A stretch of 64,000 nucleotides of DNA from an uncultured Alphaproteobacteria bacterium (GCA_902595755.1 CACJRF010000008.1:1-64000), one strand, 5' to 3'. Shown: positions 38,297-48,451, counted from the stretch's first letter. Notes: generated from the letters alone by a model not told the origin. Made by a program: numbers and translations.

Positions 38297-39414
38297 ATTC
38301 CTTGTTTAATGATTTGTCCTTCAATAAAGCCCCCTAAAATTTCGTGAAATTCTGGTTCGTCAAGAAGAAATGCATCATGCCCTTTATCACTCTTAACTTC
38401 TACAAAACTTACTTTTGCATTAGATGTATTTAAAGATTTTATGATAGTTTTTGTTTCAGAAGTTGGAAACAACCAATCAGATGTAAAGCTAAAAAAACAA
38501 AAAGATAAATCATTATTTTTAAATGCATTAGTTAATCCACCTTTTCTGAATGAAAGATCAAAATAATCCATTGCTTTGGTTATATACAAATAACTATTTG
38601 AATCAAACCTCTCAACAAAGGAACTTCCTTGGTATTTTAAATAACTTTCTATTTGAAAATCTGTAATAAAATTGAATGAAAAATTTTTACTATTTTGTAG
38701 GTTTCTTCCAAACTTTCTTTGTAATGCTGATTCTGATAAATAAGTTATATGTGCAATCATTCTCGCTACTGCCAAACCTCTTTTTGGCTTTTGCTTACTT
38801 CCATAATAATTACCACTCTTCCAATTTGTGTCTGCCATAATAGCTTGTCTGCCGATTTCATGAAATGCAATGTTTTGAGCTGAATGTCTGTATGAAGAAG
38901 CTATTGGAATAACTGCATTGACTTTTTTTTCAAATCTCGAAGCCCACTCTAATGTCTGCATTCCACCCATTGAGCCCCCAATAACTGCAAATAATTTTTT
39001 AATACCTAAGGAATTAATTAATTTAACTTGAAGTTTTACCATATCACTTATGGTTATGACTGGAAAATTAAGACCATATTGTTTTCCAGTTTTTGGGTCA
39101 ACTGTTGACGGACCAGTACTTCCCATACATCCACCAAGAACATTACTACATATAACAAAAAAAATATTAGTATCAATAATTTTACCTGGACCAATTAAGA
39201 TATCCCACCAACCTTTTTTTTTAGTAAGAGGATTAATTCCTGAGCAAAATTGATCTCCAGTCAAAGCATGACAAATCAATATCCCATTGGATTTTTCTTT
39301 ATTAAGTTGGCCATAAGTTTCGAATGCTACTTCACATGATTGTATCTCTCTTCCTGAGTAGAGTGTAAACGAATCTTTATAAGTTATTTTTTGTGTTTCA
39401 AATTTTAGCTTCAT
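38293..39414 (-). CDS. metX: Homoserine O-acetyltransferase
   Basis: ICHALTGDQFCSG, VIGGSMGGMQTLEWA. Confidence 0.96.
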   Translation of the reverse strand: MKLKFETQKITYKDSFTLYSGREIQSCEVAFETYGQLNKEKSNGILICHALTGDQFCSGINPLTKKKGWWDILIGPGKIIDTNIFFVICSNVLGGCMGSTGPSTVDPKTGKQYGLNFPVITISDMVKLQVKLINSLGIKKLFAVIGGSMGGMQTLEWASRFEKKVNAVIPIASSYRHSAQNIAFHEIGRQAIMADTNWKSGNYYGSKQKPKRGLAVARMIAHITYLSESALQRKFGRNLQNSKNFSFNFITDFQIESYLKYQGSSFVERFDSNSYLYITKAMDYFDLSFRKGGLTNAFKNNDLSFCFFSFTSDWLFPTSETKTIIKSLNTSNAKVSFVEVKSDKGHDAFLLDEPEFHEILGGFIEGQIIKQGI

Positions 39415-39432
39415 CTAAAAATATATTAATAA

Positions 39433-39474
39433 TTGACTTAAATCGCATCATAACTATGTTGGGATAGTAGTCAA
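39433..39474. promoter_or_regulatory. Candidate overlapping divergent sigma70-type promoters for hisC (+) and metX (-)
   Basis: + strand TTGACT(39433-39438)-N16-TATGTT(39455-39460); - strand TTGACT(39474-39469)-N16-TATGAT(39452-39447). Confidence 0.5.
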
Positions 39475-39498
39475 AATAAATTTAATTGTTATACAAAT

Positions 39499-40599
39499 AT
39501 GGCTAAATTGAAAATTGAAAATATTGTTAAACCTTCAATCAAAGGAATCGCAAAATATGTACCTGGCGAGTCACCAGATAAAAATAGTAGCAAATTCATT
39601 AAACTTTCATCAAATGAGTCACCATTTGAGGTTCCAGTCAAAAATTTTTCGTCCATTAATAAAATTTTAAAAAATTCACATTTGTACCCAGACGGAGATT
39701 GTTTACTATTAAAAAAATCTATTGGACAGAGATTTAAATTAAAAAGTAACCAAATAATTTGTGGGAACGGCTCTGATGATATTCTCTCTATAATTTGTCA
39801 GGCATTTTCTAGAGAAGGTTCCGAAGTAATATGTAGTGAGTATGGATTCATTTATTACCCTATAATAGCCAAAGCTGCTGGTTGTAAAGTTGTAACTGCA
39901 AGAACAGAACAACTTTCTGTAAGTTGCAAAAATATCTTAATGAAAATTAATAAAAAAACAAAAATTATTTTTATAGCTAATCCTAATAACCCAACTGGTA
40001 GTATTATATTTAAGAAAGAATTAATAAAATTTCTTGATAAAGTACCATCCACGATTATTGTTGTACTAGATGGGGCATACTCTGAGTTTATTAAGGATAA
40101 AAGTTATACTGATGGAGTCGATTTAGTAAATAAGTATAAAAATTTGATTATTACTAGAACATTCTCAAAAATTTTTGGACTTGCAGGGCTTAGATTGGGC
40201 TGGGGATATTCCAATAAAGAAATAATAAATTTAATGGAGAGAATTAGAGGACCATTTAATGTAAATCTAATAGCACAACATATAGGTAGTTTAATTTTAA
40301 AAGATAATGAATTTTTAAAAAAGTCAATTGACCATAATGAAAAATGGCGAAAATATTTACCACAAAAACTCAATGAACTTGGATTTAAGGTCAAAACTTC
40401 TTATACAAATTTTGTACTTGTTGAAGTAGATAAAAAAAAACATTCAAAAGAAAAAATTTTAAATATTCTCAAAAAAAATAAAATTATTGTAAGGGATATG
40501 AAAAGTTATAATCTTCAGAACTTTTTTAGAGTATCAATAGGAAGAGATTCACATATGAAAAAATTTTTAAAAGTTTTAAAGTCATCTTTAGATAAGTAA
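39499..40599 (+). CDS. hisC: Histidinol-phosphate aminotransferase
   Basis: KLSSNESPF, NPNNPTGS, TFSKIFGLAGLRLGWG. Confidence 0.93.
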   Translation: MAKLKIENIVKPSIKGIAKYVPGESPDKNSSKFIKLSSNESPFEVPVKNFSSINKILKNSHLYPDGDCLLLKKSIGQRFKLKSNQIICGNGSDDILSIICQAFSREGSEVICSEYGFIYYPIIAKAAGCKVVTARTEQLSVSCKNILMKINKKTKIIFIANPNNPTGSIIFKKELIKFLDKVPSTIIVVLDGAYSEFIKDKSYTDGVDLVNKYKNLIITRTFSKIFGLAGLRLGWGYSNKEIINLMERIRGPFNVNLIAQHIGSLILKDNEFLKKSIDHNEKWRKYLPQKLNELGFKVKTSYTNFVLVEVDKKKHSKEKILNILKKNKIIVRDMKSYNLQNFFRVSIGRDSHMKKFLKVLKSSLDK

Positions 40600-40601
40600 T
40601 C

Positions 40602-41483
40602 ATGAAAAAGATTGATGAAATAACAATTATTGGTCCTGGATTGATAGGAAGCTCTTTAGGTTTAGCTTTAAAAAGTAAAAAAATAGTTAAAAAAATTGTA
40701 GGTATCGATAAATCAAAAAATAATTTACAAGATGCTCTCAATAATAATTCAATTGATGAATCAAGAAATATTATCGATCAAAGAGTTTCGAGAAGCGAGT
40801 TTATTTTTATATGCACTCCAGTAAGTTTTATAGATGAAATAGTCTCAAGATTAGTTCCCTTTGTAAGTAAAAAAAATTTTATTACTGATACGGGCTCAGT
40901 TAAAAATATATTCAAAAAGTCTACTATAAAAAAAATTAGTGCTATCTCAAATTTCATTCCTGGACATCCTATAGCAGGAACTGAAAATTCCGGAGCAAAA
41001 AGTGCATTTAATGGGCTATTTGAAGGTAAATGGTGTATTCTTACTCCTATTGATGAAAAAGATAAAAATATTAAAAAGCTTTCAGCATTATGGAAATATA
41101 TTGGTATGGAAATAGCAACAATGCCTGTTGATGAACATGACAAGATAATGTCCATTACTTCCCACCTTCCTCACCTAATAGCTTTTACTATTGTTAATAC
41201 TGCTTTCAAAATTGATATAAAAAAAAAAAAGGAGCTAATAAATTTCTCTGCAGGTGGATTTAAAGATTTCACTAGAATTGGATCATCAGACCCTAAGATG
41301 TGGACTGATATATTCATTTCGAATAAAAAATATTTAATTAGTACAATAGATGATTTTATTAATGATCTCAAAAATTTTAAGGGACTTATTAAGAAAAATA
41401 ACTTGGATGAAATATTTGATTTACTTGAACAAACAAAAAAAATAAGAAAGAGTATCCTTAAAGTTAATAAACTAAAAAGGTGA
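40602..41483 (+). CDS. tyrA: Prephenate/arogenate dehydrogenase
   Basis: IIGPGLIGSSLGLALK, ITDTGSVK, PGHPIAGTENSG. Confidence 0.92.
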   Translation: MKKIDEITIIGPGLIGSSLGLALKSKKIVKKIVGIDKSKNNLQDALNNNSIDESRNIIDQRVSRSEFIFICTPVSFIDEIVSRLVPFVSKKNFITDTGSVKNIFKKSTIKKISAISNFIPGHPIAGTENSGAKSAFNGLFEGKWCILTPIDEKDKNIKKLSALWKYIGMEIATMPVDEHDKIMSITSHLPHLIAFTIVNTAFKIDIKKKKELINFSAGGFKDFTRIGSSDPKMWTDIFISNKKYLISTIDDFINDLKNFKGLIKKNNLDEIFDLLEQTKKIRKSILKVNKLKR

Positions 41484-42170
41484 AGATCTAAACCTAGTCT
41501 CAATATTATTAAGAACTTTATCTTTTTTATAATTACTTTTTAACAAAGGAAATATCTTTACATTAATTTTGCCATTCTTTTTTATAAATTTTTTATTTAT
41601 CCAAAATCTACCAGAGTTATGAATCACTGGGAGAATAGGTACTTTAGTTAATTTATGAATAGCAAAAAAACCAGGGTTTATTTTAGCTATCTTATCTGGA
41701 TCAGTCCTTGTTCCCTCAGGAAAAATTATAAACTTTGTTTTCCCTCTTTTTATTAACGAAGAAACAGATCTATTAATCACTCTTATTGAATTCAATCCTT
41801 GATCCCTTTTAATAAAAATAAAACCAAGCCTTTTAAAATACCTTGAAAAAATCGGGATATTCTTAAGTTCATCCTTTAAAATAAATACAGATCCTTTAAA
41901 CAAGGCAGTAAAAAAGAAAGTCTCCCATGCTGATTGATGATTACTAGTAATTAAAAAGGGACCCTTCTTGGGAATATTTTCCTCTCCTAATACTTCGTAA
42001 TCTATCAAAAGAATCTTTTTACATATTAAGACTACCGATCTACTCCAAAAGTTGGATAAAGAAATAATGAAACTATCAGAAAAAAATCTTACTTGTGAAA
42101 AAAACACAAAAAAGCAAAATGTCCACAAATAAAAAACAAAATAAAAAATTAATGAGCGAAAAAAATTCAT
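41472..42170 (-). CDS. plsC: 1-acyl-sn-glycerol-3-phosphate acyltransferase
   Basis: SNHQSAWETFFF, FPEGTRTDPDK. Confidence 0.92.
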   Translation of the reverse strand: MNFFRSLIFYFVFYLWTFCFFVFFSQVRFFSDSFIISLSNFWSRSVVLICKKILLIDYEVLGEENIPKKGPFLITSNHQSAWETFFFTALFKGSVFILKDELKNIPIFSRYFKRLGFIFIKRDQGLNSIRVINRSVSSLIKRGKTKFIIFPEGTRTDPDKIAKINPGFFAIHKLTKVPILPVIHNSGRFWINKKFIKKNGKINVKIFPLLKSNYKKDKVLNNIETRFRSSPF

Positions 42171-42760
42171 AATAAATAAATAAATGTGTAAAAAATTTTT
42201 AAATATTCTGAAAAAATTAACCTTATGTGAAAAAATAACTCTTTACTAAAGCTAAATTGACTTACTGGGACTGTAATTAACTTTTTATTAGGAAAAAATT
42301 TTTTGAAAATAATTAGGCTTCTCGGAATATGGTAGTAAGAAGTTATTAATTGGATTGAATCTATATTTACTTTTCTTTCTTTAAGCCAATTAGAAACTTC
42401 AGTTGCATTTTGAAATGTATTTTTTGCTTTCTCCTCAAAAAAAATACAGCACTCCTTTAAATTTATATTATCCTTAAATAAGTACTTATCCTTTACTTTT
42501 TCTTTTTGAAAAACACCAGATATTAAAAGAAATTGTCCATTACCTTCTTTTAAAAGTTGTATACCTTTTTCTATTCTCCCTTTTCCACCAGTAAGAACTA
42601 CAATAAGAGAACTATTTGTCGATAACAATTCCCTTTTTGGCGAGTAATTATCTTTTGAAATACTATAAAGTAATAAAGCCCAGGCAAAAAATGAAAATAA
42701 GATTAAAATACTTATTATGTAAATTATATATTTAAACTTTATCAAAGAATCTTTTCTCAA
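42167..42760 (-). CDS. YdcF/DUF218-family membrane protein
   Basis: IVVLTGGKGRIEKGIQLLKEG, TSYYHIPRSLIIFKKFFP. Confidence 0.85.
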   Translation of the reverse strand: MRKDSLIKFKYIIYIISILILFSFFAWALLLYSISKDNYSPKRELLSTNSSLIVVLTGGKGRIEKGIQLLKEGNGQFLLISGVFQKEKVKDKYLFKDNINLKECCIFFEEKAKNTFQNATEVSNWLKERKVNIDSIQLITSYYHIPRSLIIFKKFFPNKKLITVPVSQFSFSKELFFHIRLIFSEYLKIFYTFIYLL

Positions 42761-43631
42761 AAAAATAAAATAAATATATCATTAGAAATATTAATAATAA
42801 CGCTAACAAGATGAGAATAAAAATAATTAATAAAATTAAAGTTTTAAGAGTTTGTTCAAAATAAAAATTATCACTAAAAAAATAAAAGTTCGCCCCCAAA
42901 AACTTTATCAAAAGTGAGCTAACTGTAGATACAAAAATTATACTTATGATTGAGCCTGGTAGAATTCTTTTTAATATAGTTATTGATATATTCTTTGAAA
43001 GACCATAACTACTTTCTCCCATAATTTGTATCATTTCTAAAAACTTGTAGTTACTTATAAGTGCTGCCTTTGTAATATTTAATACAAGAAATGCAAATAA
43101 AATACTTATTACTAATAACATTAAAAATATAATTACTTTTATCCTTTTGAATAAATTAACAACCTCAAATAACTGATCTTTATGTGGATATTTTTCAACT
43201 ATCCTATTGTCTGAAATCTTAAGTACTGAGGTATAGACTTCGTCGACAACTTGGTCATCCGAGTTTTGAATCAAAAAAACAAATGGAAGTGATAATCCAA
43301 AAATATCGTCAATATTCTTTATTCCAAGACTTTCTTGAATTAAATCCTTATCTAGAATTTTAAATTTTATTAATTCCTGATTCTCTTCTAGATAGTTTAT
43401 TATTTTAAAGGTAACATCATCTGGAATTACCTTTTCATTTATATTTTTAGATATAATGAATGTCGTTTTTTCTGATTCACCAACGATCCAGTCATTAGAA
43501 AATTTATAAAAATTAAAAAAGATTGCGATATGAATTGCTATTAAACTAATAACTATAAAAGATATACCGTGGATAAAGTTATTATTATTAATTAAGAATG
43601 TTTTTTTTAAAAGAGCCTGGAAGTTTAACAT
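42732..43631 (-). CDS. ftsX: Cell division protein FtsX-like permease
   Basis: Four predicted TM segments, position directly downstream of ftsE. Confidence 0.8.
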   Translation of the reverse strand: MLNFQALLKKTFLINNNNFIHGISFIVISLIAIHIAIFFNFYKFSNDWIVGESEKTTFIISKNINEKVIPDDVTFKIINYLEENQELIKFKILDKDLIQESLGIKNIDDIFGLSLPFVFLIQNSDDQVVDEVYTSVLKISDNRIVEKYPHKDQLFEVVNLFKRIKVIIFLMLLVISILFAFLVLNITKAALISNYKFLEMIQIMGESSYGLSKNISITILKRILPGSIISIIFVSTVSSLLIKFLGANFYFFSDNFYFEQTLKTLILLIIFILILLALLLIFLMIYLFYFFEKRFFDKV

Positions 43632-44285
43632 TTAAGTATCTAATGTTATTATTCTATAGCTTTCGTCAAACTGAGATAAATCATTTGTTGTCATTATAAT
43701 TGTTGAACCCAACTTATTTAGGGAGCTAAATAAATACATTAGTTTTTTTCTGAAGTCACTATCAAGAAAGGTTTCAGGCTGATCAGCTAAAATTAATTTT
43801 GGATTGTTTATTAAGGCCCTTGCAATTACTACTTTTTGTTTTTGACTATTAGATAAGTTTTGTATTTTTTCATTTTTAATATTTTGTAAAGAAAGCCAAT
43901 TAAATATCTCATTCATTCGTGAGTCTATATTTTTAGTATTTCTCTGAATCTCACATGCAATTTCAATATTTTGATAGACATTTAAAAATGGAATTAAAAA
44001 GTCATTTTGTAAAATCACTCCGATTTTTTTTCTAAATTCTTGTACTAAATGTTTACTAGAATTCTTGAGTTCATTTCCCTCAAAAAGTATCTTGCCTTTG
44101 TTTGGCAAGCATTTAAGGTAAAATAATTTTAGTAGCATAGACTTACCTGATGAATTTTTTCCCTTAATAATTATAAAATCTCCATTTTTTACCTTAAGAC
44201 TAACTTTAAGAGGTATTGCACCTTTAATCGTTATTGAAATATCCTCTAAAGAGAAAATATAGTTCTGGGTGGGTATTTTATTCAT
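43632..44285 (-). CDS. ftsE: Cell division ATP-binding protein FtsE-like, with substituted ABC catalytic motifs
   Basis: Walker A GKNSSGKSM; signature LSNSQ; Walker B LILADQPE; H-loop MTTND; paired with ftsX and lysA. Confidence 0.85.
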   Translation of the reverse strand: MNKIPTQNYIFSLEDISITIKGAIPLKVSLKVKNGDFIIIKGKNSSGKSMLLKLFYLKCLPNKGKILFEGNELKNSSKHLVQEFRKKIGVILQNDFLIPFLNVYQNIEIACEIQRNTKNIDSRMNEIFNWLSLQNIKNEKIQNLSNSQKQKVVIARALINNPKLILADQPETFLDSDFRKKLMYLFSSLNKLGSTIIMTTNDLSQFDESYRIITLDT

Positions 44286-45492
44286 TTATAATTTTATTTT
44301 TCTTAATAAATATTTCCTTAATATTACCCCTTAAGTTGTACTCGGAAGACATACAAGCTCCGTATGCGCCAACAGAGCAAATAACTACCAAATCATCTTT
44401 TTGTAGATTTTGACTTGGATTATTTTTAATAAATATATCCGCAGACTCACATATTGGCCCAACAAAATCATATTTTTTATTCTTAAAATTTTTTCTTTTT
44501 ACTGGAAAAATTTCATGCCTAGCATTATACATAGCAGGCCTTACTAAATTATTCATACCAGCATCTATTATGATAAAATCTTTTTTTTCTCCACTTTTTT
44601 TTCTTATAACAGAAGAAAGTAAAATCCCTGAAGAACCAACCAATGATCTGCCAGGTTCAATTATAATTTCAAGCTTCATATTGGTGAATAGCTTTTCAAT
44701 TAGTAAACAATATTCTTTTGAATTAATTATTCGATCATTTTCTTGATATCTTATACCAATCCCCCCCCCAAGGTCTAAAACACTAATCTCAAACCCTAAT
44801 TTTCTCAAAGATTCTACTTGTTTTTTTATCTTCTTAAATGCAGTTTCAAAGGGTTTTATTTTTTGAATTTGTGATCCAATATGAATAGAAAGACCAACTA
44901 TTTTTAAGTACTTATTATTCTTATACTTTTCAAATAATTTTATTATCCTAGAATTTGGTATACCAAATTTATCCTCAGACCTACCTGTAGAAATTTTATA
45001 ATGTGTTTTAGGATCAACATCTGGATTGACTCTGATACAAATATTTACATTTTTTTTCTCCGCTTTTGCAATTTCTGCAATTTCTTCTAACTCCTCTTCG
45101 CTCTCAACATTCAATTGCTTTATTTTTTTTTTTAAAGCATATTTTATTTCATCCGTTGTTTTACCAACACCTGAAAAAACAATCTTATCAGGCATAATAC
45201 CATTATTTATTGACTTTTGGAGCTCACCTTTAGATACAACATCAGCACCGCAACCACTTTTGGAAAGTAGACTTAAAATTTGATTATGATTATTGGCTTT
45301 AACAGCATAACAAATCATTGGTTTTATTTTTGTGAATGATTTTTTTAATTCAATAAAATTATCGTGTATTTCGGAAAGTGAGTAACAAAAAATTGGTGTC
45401 GTAAATTTTAACTTAATATTTTCAAGGCATATTTCTTCTAAATATAAGAAATTATTCTTATAGGATAAATATTTATTAAACTTTTTAATCAT
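44278..45492 (-). CDS. lysA: Diaminopimelate decarboxylase (start taken at MIKKFNKYL)
   Basis: CYAVKANNHNQIL, LDLGGGIGIRY, EPGRSLVG, CESADIF. Confidence 0.95.
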   Translation of the reverse strand: MIKKFNKYLSYKNNFLYLEEICLENIKLKFTTPIFCYSLSEIHDNFIELKKSFTKIKPMICYAVKANNHNQILSLLSKSGCGADVVSKGELQKSINNGIMPDKIVFSGVGKTTDEIKYALKKKIKQLNVESEEELEEIAEIAKAEKKNVNICIRVNPDVDPKTHYKISTGRSEDKFGIPNSRIIKLFEKYKNNKYLKIVGLSIHIGSQIQKIKPFETAFKKIKKQVESLRKLGFEISVLDLGGGIGIRYQENDRIINSKEYCLLIEKLFTNMKLEIIIEPGRSLVGSSGILLSSVIRKKSGEKKDFIIIDAGMNNLVRPAMYNARHEIFPVKRKNFKNKKYDFVGPICESADIFIKNNPSQNLQKDDLVVICSVGAYGACMSSEYNLRGNIKEIFIKKNKIINE

Positions 45493-45613
45493 ATGACTTA
45501 GGATATGTTTTAGGGTAGTCATTTCCAGGAAACCTATCTAACGCAGCTTTTTTTCCACAAGAAGATGTACATGTAACCAAGGTTATTAATAAAATAATAT
45601 GAACTAATGGCAT
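45485..45613 (-). CDS. lptM: LptM (YifL)-like small lipoprotein, 42 aa; not in supplied ORF track
   Basis: Reverse-strand ORF MPLVHIILLITLVTCTSSCGKKAALDRFPGNDYPKTYPKSYD*: hydrophobic leader, Cys, CGKKAAL; between argH and lysA; stop overlaps lysA start (ATGATTAA). Confidence 0.8.
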   Translation of the reverse strand: MPLVHIILLITLVTCTSSCGKKAALDRFPGNDYPKTYPKSYD

Positions 45614-45614
45614 T

Positions 45615-47003
45615 TTATATTTTCTTTCTTGCTCTTCTTATTGCACTTTTGACTTGTGAAAAAGCCGTTCCTCCAAATGATTTTTTATTCTTAACTGAAT
45701 TTTCTGGTGATAATAAGTTATATATACTTTCATTTATTCTAGGTTCAATCAATTTAAATGTTTTAATGTCTAACTTATGTAGATAAGTATTTTTCTCTTC
45801 TGCAATTAAAACTAGTTTACCAGTCTTTTCGTGAGCTTCTCTGAAAGAAATCTTTAAGTTTTTAACCATCCAATCTGCTAAATCTGTTGCTGTTGTATGA
45901 CCTTTTAACGAAAGTTCATACATTTTTTCTTTATTTAATTTAATCTTTTCTATTACTTCTGACATTACATCAATCAAAAGCTCAATTGTATCGTAGGCGT
46001 TAAATGCAGGTTCTTTATCCTCTTGCAGATCTTTGCTGTATCCAGACGGCAAACCTTTTTGTAGTATTAACAAATTAATTAAATATGAGATTATTCTACT
46101 AGACTTTGCTCGCACTAGTTCAACTGAATCAGGATTTTTCTTTTGAGGCATTATTGAAGAACCTGTACTTAGTGTATCTGGGAATTTTACTAGATCATAT
46201 GCACTACTCGACCAAATTATGAGGTCCTCAGAAATTCTAGAAAAATGAATGCTCATTATTGAAAGTATTGCTAAAAACTCAATTAAAAAATCTCTGTCTG
46301 AAACACTATCTAAAGAATTCTCAGTAGGCTTTACGAAACCTAATTTTTTTGCTAGTAAGACTCTATCAATCTCAAAAAAATTTGTACCCGCTAAAGCTCC
46401 AGAACCAAGAGGACACTCAGTCATATTTTCAATTAACTGATTTATTCTATTTTTATCTCTCTTTATCATTTCAAAGAAACTCATTAAATAATGCGCGAAC
46501 GAAATGGGTTGAGCATTTTGTGAATGTGTAAAACCTGGCATTATCACATCTATATTTTTTTCAGCTTTCATTGTGATAATTGTTTGAAGTCGACTTATTT
46601 TTTTTGATAGACTTTTAAGCTTTTCTTTTACCCAGAGCTTTATATCTGTAACTACTTGATCGTTTCTAGACTTACCAGTATGAATTTTACCGGATAACGA
46701 ACCTATTTTTTTTTTAAGGATCATCTCAATATTCATGTGAATATCTTCATATTCCTCATGGAATTTTATCTTACCATTTTCTATCTCATCATTTATTTTT
46801 TTTAGATTAGATTGAATACTTTTATTTTCTGATGCTGAAATAATTTTTGCGCCTACTAATGCCTCAGTGTAAGCTTTGCAAAGTTTTATGTCTTCCTTTG
46901 CTAACCTATAATCGAAACTAATAGAATTGTTAATTTTTTCAAGAAGGTGGGAAGGTTTTTTTTTAAAACGGCCTCCCCAGACTGGATTTGTTTTTTTTTT
47001 CAT
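45615..47003 (-). CDS. argH: Argininosuccinate lyase
   Basis: NPVWGGRFKKKPSHLLEKINNSISFD, TGSSIMPQKKNPD. Confidence 0.97.
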   Translation of the reverse strand: MKKKTNPVWGGRFKKKPSHLLEKINNSISFDYRLAKEDIKLCKAYTEALVGAKIISASENKSIQSNLKKINDEIENGKIKFHEEYEDIHMNIEMILKKKIGSLSGKIHTGKSRNDQVVTDIKLWVKEKLKSLSKKISRLQTIITMKAEKNIDVIMPGFTHSQNAQPISFAHYLMSFFEMIKRDKNRINQLIENMTECPLGSGALAGTNFFEIDRVLLAKKLGFVKPTENSLDSVSDRDFLIEFLAILSIMSIHFSRISEDLIIWSSSAYDLVKFPDTLSTGSSIMPQKKNPDSVELVRAKSSRIISYLINLLILQKGLPSGYSKDLQEDKEPAFNAYDTIELLIDVMSEVIEKIKLNKEKMYELSLKGHTTATDLADWMVKNLKISFREAHEKTGKLVLIAEEKNTYLHKLDIKTFKLIEPRINESIYNLLSPENSVKNKKSFGGTAFSQVKSAIRRARKKI

Positions 47004-47008
47004 TTATT

Positions 47009-47521
47009 ATGGTTTGTATGAAATATTTATTTTTTATTTTTTTTATTATTACAAATTTATCCCATTCGCACGCGAACAATCAACTATTATTACATAAAGA
47101 AGCCAAAAATATACCAGATATAAAACTTAATTCTCTTAATTACGAAGATTATTCTGTTTTGAGTGCATCTAAAAAAAATTTATATATCGTTAACTTTTGG
47201 GCAACGTGGTGTGCTCCATGCATAAAGGAAATTCCAGATTTGATTTTACTTAAAGAAAAAGTCGGAAAAGATATTGATGTTTTTTTTATATCGATTGATT
47301 CAAATCCGTCAGATTCAATACCAAATTTTCTCAAAAAAAATAAAATTGATTTTCCACATTTCTATACAGACAAAAAAATGAAGATATCTAACGAATTAGA
47401 TATAAAAGTTATGCCCACTACACTCATTATTAATAGGGAAATTCAAGAAATTTCAAGAGTTATAGGTTATATTGATTGGAAAAATGAGGAAATAATCAAT
47501 TTAATAAAAAAATTAATTTAA
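47009..47521 (+). CDS. tlpA: TlpA-like thiol:disulfide interchange protein (start taken at ATG 47009)
   Basis: FWATWCAPCIKEIPDL thioredoxin motif with N-terminal signal/TM; beside argH. Confidence 0.88.
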   Translation: MVCMKYLFFIFFIITNLSHSHANNQLLLHKEAKNIPDIKLNSLNYEDYSVLSASKKNLYIVNFWATWCAPCIKEIPDLILLKEKVGKDIDVFFISIDSNPSDSIPNFLKKNKIDFPHFYTDKKMKISNELDIKVMPTTLIINREIQEISRVIGYIDWKNEEIINLIKKLI

Positions 47522-48451
47522 CTCATTTTCAAGTTTAGGAAGTATTTCAAATAGATCACCTACCAAGCCGTAATCAGAAAAATTAAAAATTGGTGCTTCT
47601 TCGTCTTTATTAATACAAGCTATAAATTTTGAATCTTTAATACCAGCTATATGCTGAATGGCTCCTGATATTCCAACCGCTATATATAGATCTGGTGCTA
47701 CAATCTTACCAGTTTGACCTACTTGCCAATCATTTGGAACAAACCCTGCATCAACTGCAGCTCTACTAGCTCCCATTGCTGCGCCTAGCTTATCAGCAAT
47801 ACCTTCTAGTAATTTAAAGTTTTCTCCGTTTTGCATTCCTCTTCCGCCAGATATAACAATTTTAGCCGAGGTTAATTCGGGTCTATCAGATTCAGATTGA
47901 TCGTAAGTAACGAATTCTACAGATTTGGATTGGTTTGATGATACTTCAAATTTTTCATCACTGACATTTGAGTTTTGAGCACAAGGTTCAAAACATGTCG
48001 GCCTAACTGTTATAACTTTTAACGAATCTTTAGATTTAACTTTTGAAATTGCATTGCCCGCATATATAGGCCTTGCAAATGTTTCATGATCAAATATCTC
48101 TATAATATCGGATATTTGTTGAACATCTAAAATTGTGGCAATTTTAGGCCCCAAATTTTTACCAAAAGTGCTTGAGGGCAAGAGAATATGAGTAAACTCT
48201 TTATCTTTTAAAAAAGAAATTATTACTTCAGATAAATTTTCCGCTATCTGATGCTTCAAAAAATCTTCATCACAGTAATTCACTTTTGAGATGATATCAG
48301 TTTTTTTTAGGTTTTCTAATACTCCAGAAATATTACTTCCTAGAACAAGAACTTCAACATCTTTACTAATCTGCTCCGCAGCAGTTATAGTTGATAAAGA
48401 AGTTTGCTTTATATTTTTTCCATCGTGCTCAATAATTACTAATGATTTCAT
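47513..48451 (-). CDS. etfA: Electron transfer flavoprotein alpha subunit
   Basis: [69 protein letters not shown]. Confidence 0.98.
   Translation of the reverse strand: MKSLVIIEHDGKNIKQTSLSTITAAEQISKDVEVLVLGSNISGVLENLKKTDIISKVNYCDEDFLKHQIAENLSEVIISFLKDKEFTHILLPSSTFGKNLGPKIATILDVQQISDIIEIFDHETFARPIYAGNAISKVKSKDSLKVITVRPTCFEPCAQNSNVSDEKFEVSSNQSKSVEFVTYDQSESDRPELTSAKIVISGGRGMQNGENFKLLEGIADKLGAAMGASRAAVDAGFVPNDWQVGQTGKIVAPDLYIAVGISGAIQHIAGIKDSKFIACINKDEEAPIFNFSDYGLVGDLFEILPKLENELN

Noticed and set aside
39415-39498. Possible SAM riboswitch upstream of metX
   Set aside because: Expected from alphaproteobacterial metX biology, but the predicted metX leader is only about 25 nt and I found no SAM-II-like GCTAAAAAGG element; the sequence is better explained by overlapping promoters.
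41472-42170. PlsC HX4D motif reads HQSAWE (Asp to Glu)
   Set aside because: HQSAWET occurs in many alphaproteobacterial PlsC proteins as I recall, so it is not evidence of inactivation.
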